This document shows, one piece after another, positions 45,645 to 58,076 of a DNA stretch of 64,000 bases (position 1 is its first letter; each line of letters starts with the position of its first letter). The stretch covers positions 257,964,001-258,028,000 of the forward strand of contig NC_092341.1 of the NCBI RefSeq assembly GCF_046630445.1, in the 5' to 3' direction. This stretch comes from Rutidosis leptorrhynchoides. Taxonomy: Eukaryota; Streptophyta; Magnoliopsida; Asterales; Asteraceae. Below the pieces are notes generated by a model. It made no database searches, was not told the origin of the DNA, and was given only the letters and a program-made list of their open reading frames with translations. The translations under genes and the position numbers were made by a program.

Positions 45645-47707
45645 GGATTAATATTATTATTAATCTTATTATTGGTATTATTATTAGTAGTATTATACAT
45701 AAAATATTACGACGGGAGTATGCTCGAACGATTTCAAAACGAGTTTTCAAACGGGTTTAAGCTAAGGAAACTATGGGTTATAGCTATGGAGGTTATGGGT
45801 AATGTTCGTGGGTATTGTTCGCAAGTCAAACTTAGTGTTTATCATCTCCGTTATGTCTACGTACTTTCCTACAATATTGAATCACAATATTGATACGTGA
45901 GCATTCATATCTTATCTTTTATATATTAATAGTGTATCCATGTCTAGTGCTCGAGTATATATGTTTATGCATGCTTGTATGCTTTAATTTTGTAGTTAGA
46001 TAGTTTATGATGAATCACGAAATTGATACATATGCTACTGATATAAAGTATATGATATGCATGTTTTTGGAAAGCTGGCGAAAAATTATTAACTTTTCAT
46101 TTAGAAATCGCGTGATTTCGATGAACGGATTAAAAGATATGGTCAACTGAATTATGTTTGATGTTAATTGAAATTGAGTTTGAAACTGTAAATTAATATT
46201 TAAACAAATTGTCTATGAGATTGATAAATTGGATTTTTAGATATTACTAATCGAGTAAATGAATTTCTATATAAGGCACGTCTCGTTTTGGTAAACAATT
46301 GTCAAAATTGATTGTCTTATCAGGTTTTAAAGCTTTATAAACACTATAATCTAATTTTACAAGTATTGGAAAAACTATGTGAAATAATAAAATATGTTCG
46401 ATTGTCATGATAATTCAAATATAATATAGCTCCTGAAATAAATAATATTTTAAGTTTGATAAACCATAAATTCGTTCAATTATCAAGACTTATATTATGT
46501 TAATAAACATGTATAGATTTAAAGATCATATTGGGTCAGGTTGACTTTTGAGATGACTTTTGTTAACTTTTGCATGTCGGTCTCGAGCATTAGGATTGTG
46601 ATACACTATGACCTGACCTAGCTTGTTAAACATGTATTGACCAACATATGTTCTCTAGGTTGAGATCTACGGTTATTTTGCATTCCGAGTTTCGGTCACA
46701 TTTCGGTGAATGACCTTATGTGCTGCTAAGGTGAGTTTCATTTGATCCCTTTTTAATTGCTTTTGCAATATATATTTTTGGGCTGAGAATACATGCACTT
46801 TACTTTAAACGCAATGGATACAAGTACATACTAAATTCTACACCGAGTTTGAACCGAAATTCCCTTAGCTTTGGTAACTAGTAACTGTCGGTTATAAGAA
46901 CTGGTGGGCGCGAGTAGTTATATATGGATCCATAGGGCTTGACATCCCCGTCTGTTCCAGGTATAGAAACCCTAGCCTGAACTATAAAATATACGTATGC
47001 TATTTGAGTTAATACAAGTTGGATTGCGTGTATTGTACATGTTGGTTACATGTATGTTAAAACATGGGTACTTATTATAACGTTAAAGTTTAGTTACCAG
47101 GGTGCTCAATCTTGTAGAATAATTTGATAAACGTTTCAGATGAAACAACTGAAATTTTGTGATCCACCTTTATATACAAATTATGCGCAACATTAAAACT
47201 ATGAACTCACCAACCTTTGTGTTGACACTTTTAAGCATGTTTATTCTCAGGTTCCTAGAAGTCTTCCGCTGTTTGCTTATACGTTATACAAGCTATGTGC
47301 ATGGAGTCATACATGCTTTATTCGAGAAAACTTTGCATTCACAAAATCATCACCATGTATCTTATTTGACTGTATTGTCAACGGATGTATTGTTAGAAAC
47401 TATTATATACGATGATTGTCTATACGTAGAAATCATCAGACGTCGAAAACCTTGGATTTATATATTCATTTATGGTGTACCTTTTCAAAAGAATGCAATG
47501 TTTACAAAACGTATCATATAGAGGTCAAAACCTCACTATGAAATCAATGAATGATGTATTCGTCTAAATGGATTTGGACGGGTCATCACAATAGTAACAA
47601 TCAACGATACAGGAACCGGGAACATAATCAAATGCTCATCAAAAATCTGGAGAAGAGTCTCAAAGAAAGTAAAGGATTAAATAATTTAACTTACCCAATA
47701 GATAAAA

Positions 47708-48251
47708 CTAGATCCGGATCGGCCCGCGCGATGCTGCGGGCCTTTCGAGTTGAATATTCATATTTAATGTAGCGGTTTGTATTTATAAAATTAAAAATGC
47801 GTTGCGGCGGATGTGTATGGGTACACGTGGTTAGTATCTAGTATACGTAATGGCGTGCGCATTTTTAACGCCAGGAAAATCGCGTAATTTGGGTTGTTAA
47901 TTATACATATATGTATATGTATGAAAGATAGCCCAAAATATATAGTGATTTTTAAAAAGCGTCCGTTTCGCGTATAGTCAGTTGCATTATGTTCGTAAAA
48001 TTATTTCAAGTTGAACGGTGGTGTCGGAAAAATTTAACGTGGGGCGAGCGGGAAGATACGGGTCTTTAAAAATTTGGGTGGAGTATGTTTAAGTTTTTTG
48101 AATAAAATAATGAACTTATACTTTTTACCCCTGATTTTTGGCAAATTTCACATTGTTTAAAAGGTGGTTTTGAAACTTTGTTGTTGGTTGTCGTTTGGAA
48201 AGCCTAAAGAGGCTAAAACGACTAAAAATGCCATGTCTTTTAGTATATAGA
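47708..48251 (-). mobile_element. Short non-autonomous Helitron-like element 1
   Basis: On the minus strand the 3' end is a hairpin with GGCCCGC/GCGGGCC arms (47,742-47,721), then a 9-nt spacer and CTAG followed by T (47,711-47,707). The 5' end begins TCTATATACTAAAAG (from 48,251). These are typical Helitron termini. It has no coding capacity. A second copy lies at 59,248. The base before the 5' TC is C and not the expected A, so the exact 5' edge is uncertain. Confidence 0.65.
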
Positions 48252-48344
48252 GTATTAATAGATAGACACTTCTCTAATTCATATTATGTACGTAGGCTAT
48301 GAAAGAATGATACTATTGATAGAAAATGATTAGTTTATACGAAA

Positions 48345-49185
48345 GAGCATGATAAAGTATTTTGTTTTTGTTGTAAGTTACTCAAACCTGTTATATCTAA
48401 AAGTTAATTAGAAATAAAGGATTAAATAATTGTAGACATCTTAGTGAAATTTTAAAGAAGCATGAAAATGGTTCTAAACATATGCTTAAGTTAAGAAGTT
48501 GGTTTGAGTTTCAGTTGAGATTTGACATGAATCAAACAATTGATAAAGAGTTACACGAACTTATTAAAAGAGATATCAAACATTGAAAAATAGTTTTAGT
48601 TAGAATAATTGTTACCGTTAAATGTGTAGCTCAATATAATTTGCCATTTCGTGGTACAAGTGAAAATCTGTATGAAAATAGTAATTGAATCTCTTTAGGA
48701 ATAGTTCAAATGATTGCGGAGTTTGATCGTGTAATGAAACAACATTTTGGTAGAACTAAAAACAAAGAAACTCATTATCATTATCTTAGTCATAAAATTA
48801 AAAATGAATTAATTGTAATGTTAGCATCCGAGATAAAAAGTGCAATATATGAAGGAAAAAAAAAATTAAAGAAGCAAATTATTTTTTAGTAATTCTTGAT
48901 TGCACCCGTGATGTAAGTTACAAAGAAAAATGACTCGCAATATGTGTTGATGTGTCAAAGATTCTGATATTGATGGAAATAACTTGTTTATACAGAGCAT
49001 GTTATGGAATGTAGCATATGAGGGAGAAGGACTGTGGACGTCTATTCAAATAATCGAGTTTACGAAGAAGACGGATATGTTTTAAATGTTTTACTTGCTT
49101 ACAAGATTTTGCTAACCATACTAGTCAATGTAACATATGCAGAACAAAGTTTTTCAAAATTGATGTTGAAGTATGTTTTAATCTT
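48345..49185 (+). pseudogene. Decayed hAT-type transposase (TTF/DUF4371 class)
   Basis: Plus-strand fragments with stops and frameshifts: a Cys-rich start (VFCFCCKLLKPVISKS, about 48,354), a region with CRHLSEILKKHENGSKH, MNQTIDKELHELI, and MIAEFDRVMKQHFGRT and HYHYLSHKIKNELI further on, matching the zinc-finger MYM-type-1-like hAT transposases. Near 49,100-49,170, LAYKILLTILVNVTYAEQSF corresponds to the hAT C-terminal dimerisation motif. Much of the middle is missing. No terminal repeats were found. Confidence 0.7.
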
Positions 49186-49339
49186 AATCGTAAATGTTGA
49201 AGTATGTTTTACTTGCTTACAATGCATATCTTTAATCTTGACTGTATTATGACAAAATGGAAGTATGTTTTTTCTTGTTTGCCCATTTCATTGTATATTA
49301 AAATCAATAAATTTTATCTTAATGGGTTAATGCTATGAA

Positions 49340-50074
49340 TTGGTTATATACTTTCTGTTTTTTCTCAAAGTAGGCCATATACCCTAAAAAATATTAATGT
49401 AAGTCATAAACTTTGAAAAAGTGTGCTAATGTAAACAAAAGGTTACTGGTTACCTACTAAACCGGTCATCTTCATCTTCATCTTCATCTTCATCTGAGAG
49501 GTTATAGCGAAATGTAAAAATACAGATGTGATCGAAATCTCTTCGTGAAACTATCTGTAAATTTACAGATCTTAAATCGAAGAAATGAATCCAAATTTCG
49601 AAGTCAAAGTTTCAGAGGAGAAAAAGTCAAACGAACTACCTTGGATCGAATTCGAGTTATTTGTTTTGATTCAGGTTATTTTGATGATTCTCGAGTATTA
49701 GGTTATTGTTTTTATGTATCTTCTTGAAGAAATCAAGTCCTGAAAGTTCCTAAATCGCAAGATCAATTTGAGTTTGAAGTTCAAAAAGTTTGCTAATGTT
49801 CTTCTTTGATTTTGATTCTTTGAAGATGTATCAGATCCAAATTCATCATAAAAAAAACCTAAATCGCTGCATAAGGAAGGATTTATGCTCGTTTTTGAGT
49901 CTTAATTGCATCAATTTTTCGAACGATGCAGAAGGAGGTGCAAGTTATCAACACAGAAGCAGGTCAAGAAGTTACATTGGTTTACATTAACACATTTTTT
50001 CAAAATTTATGACATACATTAGTTATTTTTAGGGTATATAGCCTAATTGGGAAAAAGAAAAAGTATATAACCAA
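49340..50074. mobile_element. Inverted-repeat (MITE-like) element with long termini
   Basis: About 95-100 bp at 49,340-49,438 (TTGGTTATATACTTT...) recur as imperfect reverse complement at 49,976-50,074. The centre (about 535 bp) has an ATCTTC run (49,470-49,495) and no convincing ORF. No TSD was recognised, so it may be an old MITE or a foldback element. Confidence 0.6.
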
Positions 50075-50377
50075 ACCCTATCTTAATTTATAAGTTTTTA
50101 TAAGAAAAAGAGAAATAGTCTTAAAAATAAGAAATATTAATCTTTCTTTTACCAATGATCGAACTTAGAAAAAAAGGGTCGGCTCAAAACTAGCACGGCG
50201 CTTACAAGGTTTATGCAGGGTTTTAACCCTCGTCAGTCGTCTTCCAAAAACACACACACACACACACAGCGGTGTTCTTCAATAGTTCAGTCATATTATT
50301 ATGAAAAACTATAATACTAATTTCCTTTTAAGTTACTCTTTTCTTCAATAATTCTTCACAAAATCATCTTTAATTTA
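50075..50377 (+). promoter_or_regulatory. RPOT2 upstream region / 5' UTR
   Basis: Contains an ACAC dinucleotide run (50,251-50,268), about 110 bp upstream of the first ATG. No clear TATA box. Promoter and transcription start are not defined by the sequence. Confidence 0.4.
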
Positions 50378-53300
50378 ATGTTTAATACCCAAATCCATAC
50401 TCCAATCAGTTCTTTAATCACTAAACCCCATTTGCCCCAAACTAATATTTCAAACCCCACACATAAATTCAACTCAAATTCACCAAATATTATGTGGAAA
50501 AGGTTATATTCAAGAATCCCAGTAAGTATATCATCCTTAAAGTTACAATCTTTTCATCCCAATGTTCGGGGATGTTCTGGGCCTTTAAGTATTTCTGGGA
50601 AAAGACTATTTGGGTGTATAGAATTCGATTGTTTTTCTTCAATTCAATCATACCCAGAAAGAAATTTGTTCGAAATTAGTCAACTTGGTCAAAAAGATTT
50701 AGGCTTTGGTTCTAAAAATCATGTAGGGTTTAATGTAAAAAGATTTGCTAGTGTTACTGAAGCTGTTGTTTTTTCCCCATTACCATCAACATCATCATCA
50801 TCTGATGAAATTAATGGTGGTGATGAGGTTGAACAACTGCTGAATGAAATGACAAAACAAGAACGAAAACAGGCGATTCGGGGGTGGTGGCGTTCGAAAA
50901 GGGAGAAAATGGGTACTAATTGGAATTATACGAAACTTAAACGTAGGCAAGTTAAGATTGAAACAGAAGCATGGGAACAAGCTGCTAAAGAGTATAGGGA
51001 ACTTTTGAATGATATGTGTGAACAGAAATTAGCACCTAATTTGCCTTATATGAAGTCATTGTTTCTTGGGTGGTTTGAACCGTTATGTAAACGGATCACT
51101 CAAGATCAAGAATTGTGTAAACAGGGGAACCATAGGGCTCCTTATGCACCTTATTTTAATTTACTTCCGGCTGATAAAATGGCGGTTATAACAATGCATA
51201 AGATTATGGGTTTGATTATGATTGGGGGTGAAAACGGTTGTGCGAGAGTCGTATCGGCTTCTTGTAGTGTTGGTGAAGCAATTGAACAAGAGGTGCGAAT
51301 ACGTCTATAAATTCTTTAAAGTTTTGATTTTTTTTTAGTTTTGGCTTTTGATGTTGTAGTTTGGTATGTATTAGATTAGGATACATAAATTCTTGGAGAA
51401 AACAAAGAGGAAAAAAGCAACGAAAGGTGCGAATGTTGAAGAAAACGTTGATGAGATTGTTAGTAAGGAACAAAAGGGATTACATAAGAAAGTTACAAAC
51501 TTGATGAAAAAACAGAAGTTGCAGGTTGTAGGGAACATCGTGAAAGGACACGACGATTCAAAACCATGGACACAACCTATTAAAGCTCAGGTTCATATTG
51601 AAATATTTTAACTGGTCATATATACATATATTGCATATGCATACAGTAATAATACTGATATATGTTGAGGCGTCTTTCTTATTTTTTTTTTTTTTTTTTT
51701 TTTTCAGGTTGGAAGTCGTTTAATTGAATTGTTGTTGCAGTCTGCTTATATACAGCCACCACCTGATCAATTGGGTGGTGATATGCCACCTGAGATTAGA
51801 CCTGCATTTGTTCATACGTTAAAAACATCAGTGAAAGAAGGACAGTAAGTGTTCGTTCTCTGTAGGTTATAAAATGGGTGGTTGAGTAATGGTAAAGGTG
51901 GCAAATGGGTAGGGTAAGGATGGTCTAGTTGGGTCGACCTAATCGTCCACATTCACTTAATTTGATTAATACATGATGTGCCAAAATGTCGTTACATAAA
52001 CTAAGTTAGTACAAGATATGTGATGTATAAAATTTGATACATCTGATTACATTTTGTATGGCTCTTCACTACTTAAACCCATCTGGGCCTATTTTAATTA
52101 TAGTAAGTCGTGTCACATATCTAATTCATCTGCTAGAGATAGAATGTAACCCAAATCAGCGCATTTAGATACGCAGGTCTCTATTGCCACCTCTAGGTAG
52201 TGGGTCGGTCTGAGTAAAGTTTACAACAGGTATTATCAACATTTTTTTGTGCAATTTTTTTTGTTAATTTATGAATTTATAAATAATAATTTATATTTTA
52301 AATATGGTCACAACTGTAGTTAAATTAGAGATGTTCCTTTTTTGAATAAGAAACTTATAGGATTGTGAACACATCAGAGCATACTTTGGGTGGCTTATAA
52401 ATAACTTGACTAGTTTAAATTGTTCCATTTTTCAGCGAATTTGTTTACTTATATGTGGATTACTCGTCATCATTTATTTATAACCCAAGTTGTGACCTTT
52501 TTACACGAATGGTTATATGTTTTTTTTTTAAATAATGTTTTCTTAATGAACAGTAAGACCGGAAGAAGATATGGTGTTATCGAGTGTGACCCATCAGTTC
52601 GCAAAGGATTAGAGCGAGCGGTACGCATGCATATATCTTCCATTTCAAAAATTTCGTTTTTTAGCTAACTGTTATAGTGAAGTTACATGCGAATGGAAAT
52701 TTTTATATTTTTATAAAGTTCACATTTTTATCTTGTGATATAATGCATCTAGTTCAGACTGGCTAACAATTTTTATTTTATCTTATATGCTGATACAGTC
52801 CAAGCATGTGATTATGCCTTATATGCCGATGTTGATACCTCCTGTCAAGTGGACTGGGTATGTATTTTAAGTTCTTGAACAAATTTTTTATTCTTTTATT
52901 TTTTTTAAGCGTATCCCATGAAAATTCCCGCGTGACTTTAATACTCAAGCTTTTGATATTAAACTACATACTTTAGTTCTTACAAAGACAGATGGGTCTT
53001 GATTAGGGTCCTCCAAAAGACCCTATTTTGTCTTTATTGAACGGTCTAACGCTTATCTGTAATAGTCAAAAACTCTTTTATAAAGTTCAAGACCGATGAT
53101 AAGTTATAATTTTTCATGGTTCGAAGATTAATTGACTGCATTTTACACTTCAAATATTATTCCTTTAAATTGTGTCTTTTTTATGGTCTCCAGTTATGAC
53201 AAAGGAGCTTACCTTTTCTTACCATCCTTTGTAATGCGCATTCATGGAGCTAAGCAACAGCGTGAAGTGCTTAAAAGGACCCCTAACGAGAATTTGCAGC

Positions 53301-56300
53301 CAGTTTTTGAGGTTATCATCAATCCATTGCTCAAAAAAAAAAAAAAAAAAAAATTCCTCCTTTTGTTTCTATTTTCATGTATTTGATGTTTGGATGTGCA
53401 CATAGACTGAAGTCACAATAGTAATTTTAAAGTGTTTTTGTTAGATGTAATTACGGTTACGATCCCGCACCTCTTAGAAAGTTGATTGTTGACAAAAAGT
53501 GCAAAGTTACTGACCTTTTTTGTCTTTAATCAAGTGACTTATGTGTTGACGCTGAACATCTATTTCTTGCGTGGGTCAGGCGTTGGACACCCTTGGAAAT
53601 ACTAAATGGAGGGTGAATAAGAAAGTTCTAGCCGTGGTTGACCGAATATGGTATAGTGGTGGCGGCCTTGCTGGTCTGGTTAGCCGTCATGATGTGAGTT
53701 ACCTTAAAACTTCACCACATATATTTTTTTTACTAGTTCAGAAAGATAATTATTTTTTTATTTTTTTTTATATATATATTTTTTTCATATTCAGATTCCT
53801 TTGCCTGAGAAACCAGATACTGAAGATGAAGAACAACTGACAAAGTGGAAATGGAAAATTAAAAAGGTAAAAAAGGAGAACCGAGAGAGACATTCCCAAC
53901 GGTGTGACGTCGAACTCAAACTTACCGTAAGATCACATCTTTACATTAATTTTTTTTTTACAATACAATTATAATAAGTTTGTAAAGATGATGTACTCTT
54001 ATTGGAGGCCAGGTGGCACGAAAGATGAAAGACGAAGCAGGTTTTTTCTACCCACACAATTTGGATTTTCGGGGTCGTGCGTACCCTATGCATCCCCACT
54101 TGAACCATCTCGGTTCGGACCTTTGTCGGGGCATATTAGAGTTTGCAGAAGGCAGGGCTCTCGGGAGTTCGGGTCTTAAATGGCTTAAGATACACGTGGC
54201 GAATCTATTTGCTGGTGGTGTTGATAAATTATCTCTCGAGGGTAGAATAGCGTTTACCGAAAGTCACTTAGATGATATATTCGATTCTGCTGATCGACCC
54301 CTTGATGGTAATCGGTGGTGGTTAAATGCTGAAGATCCATTTCAGTGTTTGGCTGTTTGTATAAATCTTGCTGAAGCTTTACGAAGTCCGTGTCCTGAAA
54401 CTGTCGTTTCATATATTCCGGTGCACCAGGTACAACATTAAATACGTGCCACACGTAACCACATTCGAGGTTGAAAAAGTCGTGAGACGAAGACGAGTCG
54501 GTCGGGACTTTGAAACGACTCATCGGTCGAGCCGAGGACTAGTTGGACGTTGACTACAGTTGACTTTTAGTAATAAATGTATTTAACATTGTTTATATTA
54601 CACATAAATATATCAAACATATGTACAGTACACAAAATCTTAGTATAAATAGGATTTTGCCACATTAACATTTTTAATACACTTGTGTATATAGCAGTTG
54701 ATTATTAACTTTATGGGAGTCGTTCCGGATTGTTCAAGTGTTCTAAGTGTGTTAACGACAGCCTTAAGAGCTATCGTTAGCAAAATCCCATTTAAAATTT
54801 TGACCTAACCAACCTTGACTTTGACCGACTTGGACCCGACTCGGGCAGATTTTGAGTGACTTTTGACCTGACTTTTTAGCGTTGACTGGCTAATTAGACA
54901 TTGGCGAAACGGGACGGGCTAGTCACTAAACCGACAACACTGGACCACATTGCCCTTTGCGTTTTAAAAAATCTGAGTCCTCGGTTTGTTCTTGACAGGA
55001 TGGTTCCTGCAACGGTTTACAGCACTATGCTGCGCTTGGTAGAGACAAAGTAATATCCCTTTTGATATCTAGTATGTGTATAAATAAATATAATATTGGA
55101 AATCGGATTTGACCGTTTTATTTATAACGTGTTTATTCAGTTAGGAGCATCTGCTGTTAATTTGGTCGAAGGAGAACGACCTGCTGATGTGTATTCAGAA
55201 ATTGCTGCGAGGTTAGTTGCTTGTGTCTAAATGGCAAAAAGCTTGATGACATGGCACGTGACTGTAATTATTTCTTTTGTTATTTGTGACCGGTGATTGT
55301 AATTTGAAATGCAGAGTTCTTGATACTGTGAAGAGAGATGCAGAGTTGGATCTTGCTTCGTTTCCAGATGCAAAACATGCACGGTTGTTGATCAATCAGG
55401 TTTGACGCCAACAAACACCGTTTACATGTACACTAAAGCACTGTTGTAAAAGTCAGCCGAGTTGGTTGACTTGGCGGTTTGTGGACTATCCCATCCCGAG
55501 TCGCCCAAAACACCTAAAAAGTCGGTCAAAGTCGGTCTTAGTCAGGCTGAGTCGGGTCTGAGTCGATCAAATTCGGTCAAACTCAAATTATGGTCAAAAA
55601 TATTACTATAATTTTTAAAATTAGATTTTGTGCCATTTTTCTATGTTTGAAATATTATTGTTTTATGTTTGATATAGTTACGTGTAATATATATATGTTT
55701 GATTTATTTATCATTAAAGCTCAACGTTGGTCAACATCCGATTCGTTGCCAACTTGACCGACTCGTCCCCGTCCCGACCGACGCGTCCCCGACTCATGAC
55801 TTTTACAACCTCGAATAAGTTTCTGATAGAGAACAGCCCAGTTCTAGCCATTCTGCTCAGCCCAACATTAATGAGCAGCCCATGGACTTACAATTCAATA
55901 ATCCTAGAATCTGGAAGGTGTATGAGAGGAGAAATAAAAGCCACGTGTAGGGACACAGATTGAAAGAGTTTGTTATTTAAGATTCCCTATTTATTAAGCA
56001 TTGCAGGTTGTTGTGATGCATGCTTATTTTCTGTTAAGTTGTAATCGACTAAAAAGCTTGGGCAGAGAGAAATCATACTTTGTGATTATCCTCTGAGATC
56101 TATCCTTTATATTTACATCATCAATAAATCATAATTTCATCACGTTACATTCATCCTTTTCATTTATACATTTACATCATCCTTTACAGTACCAAATATC
56201 CTAACAGTTCCACAACTTATTTTGCTTTATCTACTCAGGTGGACAGGAAGCTAGTGAAGCAGACAGTAATGACATCGGTTTATGGTGTGACATACATTGG

Positions 56301-57650
56301 TGCTCGAGATCAGATAAAGAGGAGGTTACAGGAACGTAGTAATATTGCAGATGATGCAGAGCTTTTTCGTGCAGCCTGTTATGCTGCAAAAGTAAGCACA
56401 TATGTTGATGAATTATAGGAAACTTTTAGTAATTGATAATAAGTGATATTCCCGTATGTGTGCTAAAAGAAAAGGCAGTTTCTTGTTTTTTTTTTTTTTA
56501 TGTCGAACATATTATTCAGTTTGTGAACGGAGTTACCGTTGCTTCAACAGATCACGTTAGCCGCACTAGGGGAAATGTTTGAAGGTGCACGTAATATTAT
56601 GAACTGGCTCGGAGACTGTGCAAAGGTTTGTTTTGTTTTGTTTTTTACACGAATGTTTTCGGTGAAGTTCTTTTCAAGCAATCCGTTATTTTTTGGCCAT
56701 AAATATCACAAAATTAGAATTAGAATCCCAACTGAAAAGACACTTGAGTACTGATTATTAATGCTTATACACGAATCCATTATTTTTTATAAGTAGTTTG
56801 TAATTTGTACCCACTGGTGCTTATGAGCTGCAAATTGTGGACAGGTAATTGCTTCTGAAAACCAGCCAGTGATGTGGACTACTCCACTTGGTCTTCCCGT
56901 TGTGCAACCTTATCGCATGTATGGAAGACATATGGTAAGTATCAAATATTTCACACTAATAAAACTTTATTATGTCATATTTGAAATTACAATATATATT
57001 TCATATTCGAAACACTATTATGTTGTTTTCTACAGGTTGCAACTTCTCTTCAAGTACTGACCTTGCAGCGTGAAACTGAAAAGGTATTTTCTTCATCAAC
57101 TTTACTCACGAAAACATTAACTTTGTTTTTTTTTTTTATTGGAATTTTGTTTATATAGGTGATGGTGAGGCGGCAAAGAACAGCGTTCCCACCAAATTTT
57201 GTTCACTCGCTTGATGGTTCACATATGATGATGACTGCGATTGCCTGTAAACGGGCCGGCTTAAACTTTGCAGGTCCTCCTCTTTAATCTGATTTCGAGA
57301 CTTGGTGTTAGACAAACTGTTAATAAAGTATATAATTACAGGTGTTCATGATTCATATTGGACGCATGCTTGTGATGTGGACAAGATGAACAGAATTTTG
57401 CGGGAAAAGTTCGTCGAACTTTACCAAACAAATATACTGGAAAATGTATGACATCCTTATTCTTTATAATGGTTTATACATACATACACATGCATATTAA
57501 CCTTGTACCTTGCATTTCAACTGTTTTTTGATATGACAGTTATTGGAGAGCTTTGAACAGTCCTTCCCTACATTGCAATTCCCGCCATTGCCAGATAGGG
57601 GAGATTTTGATCTTTCAGATGTTCTAGAGTCGTCATATTTTTTCAATTGA
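50378..57650 (+). CDS. RPOT2: Phage-type organellar RNA polymerase, RpoTmp-like (19 coding exons)
   Basis: Single-subunit T7-like RNA polymerase transcribing organelle genes. Exons: 50,378-51,292; 51,375-51,590; 51,708-51,844; 52,554-52,620; 52,799-52,857; 53,194-53,311; 53,580-53,693; 53,795-53,926; 54,013-54,429; 54,999-55,049; 55,141-55,211; 55,315-55,399; 56,239-56,391; 56,551-56,625; 56,845-56,934; 57,036-57,083; 57,159-57,273; 57,342-57,445; 57,540-57,650. All introns are GT-AG and phases agree, giving about 1,025 aa. Catalytic residues are in place: Asp726 (DGSCNGLQH), Lys801 and Tyr809 (KQTVMTSVY), Asp958 (HDSYWTH). The C-terminus ends in YFFN. An ATG at codon 39 (MWKRLYS) lies in frame after the first ATG; RpoTmp enzymes are dual-targeted to mitochondria and plastids. 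Motifs such as YDKGAYLFL and [12 protein letters not shown] favour RpoTmp over RpoTm, from memory. MITEs lie in introns 3, 9 and 12. Confidence 0.93.
51893..52195. mobile_element. MITE-like element in RPOT2 intron 3
   Basis: Ends TAAAGGTGGCAA and TTGCCACCTCTA form a 9-bp core inverted repeat (AGGTGGCAA), common in plant hAT MITEs. Flanks AGTAATGG and GGTAGTGG agree at 6 of 8 bases, an imperfect 8-bp TSD. Confidence 0.5.
54466..54943. mobile_element. hAT MITE in RPOT2 intron 9
   Basis: A 478-bp element with ends CGAGGTTG... and ...CAACACTGG, flanked by a perfect 8-bp duplication ACCACATT (54,458-54,465 and 54,944-54,951). It is rich in GACTCG/GTCGGTC repeats. Same family as 59,897-60,299. Confidence 0.8.
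55439..55813. mobile_element. hAT MITE in RPOT2 intron 12
   Basis: Ends CACTGTTGTAAAAGTC and GACTTTTACAACCTCG are inverted repeats. The interior is rich in GAGTCGG/GGTCAAA units as in the intron 9 copy. Flanks do not match, so one edge may be altered. Confidence 0.65.
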
Positions 57651-58076
57651 AAACCGACCAGAATAGTTGTACCATTCTTTCATTTGTGGCCTTGGAGGAG
57701 TCTACTATTGTACGGTTGCTATACAAATGTAACAAATGTCCAACAAATATTGATCATTTCTGTTAATTGGAGATGTAATTATGTAGCACAAGTTAATTCA
57801 AGATTGCTTAATTTGTATATTACAATGTATAGTTTTGGTAGTCATTGATATTATTTAAAGAAAATTATAACATTTGCATAACTGAATATCAGTGATTTCG
57901 TTTAGGTCACCCACTAGGTTTACATTGTTATGACTATATCTTAGAAAAACAAATAAAAACAAGAACGCATGAAAACTCAGGTACACTGAACTAAACTATG
58001 CATGCGAGTAGCAGAGCAAGAAACATCTGTCTGCTGAACCTTTTTCGAATAACAGATCAACAAAACAATGTGGAGT
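57651..58076. other. Convergent 3' regions of RPOT2 and BLOS2
   Basis: The 426 bp between the two stop codons must hold both 3' UTRs and polyadenylation signals. No further gene or repeat was found. Confidence 0.6.

Larger units (their letters stand above)
77..47590 (+). mobile_element. Non-autonomous LTR retrotransposon A, host of all nested insertions
   Basis: The right LTR is 44,760-47,590. The left LTR is only partly present (77-1,082 and 27,902-28,001). A Met-type primer site follows the left LTR at 28,004. The interior, once B and D are subtracted, is about 3.7 kb and holds a broken gag-like ORF and a gene fragment but no protease, reverse transcriptase or integrase. It therefore needs enzymes from a related autonomous element. 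Its LTR-proximal motif (AAATTTCGGGACGAAATTT followed by GGGTAGGTACT) matches that of D, so D-like elements are plausible helpers (inference). Over the shared 1,006 bp the LTRs differ at about 26 sites by eye. Confidence 0.8.
44760..47590 (+). repeat. Element A right LTR
   Basis: 2,831 bp, TGTGACAACCCGG...GTCATCACA. It holds a (TA)n run (44,929-44,992), a CTACAGT array (45,194-45,370), paired palindromes with a TATA box (45,425-45,500) and an ATT/TTA microsatellite (about 45,586-45,644). The TSD cannot be checked because the left edge of A is outside the window. Confidence 0.88.

Noticed and set aside
47551-47772. 73-codon ORF across the end of element A and the Helitron 3' end
   Set aside because: Chimeric across element borders, so not a real gene.
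50378-57650. Organelle or phage DNA insertion suggested by a T7-like polymerase
   Set aside because: 19 coding exons with plant GT-AG introns and plant RpoT motifs show a nuclear gene.
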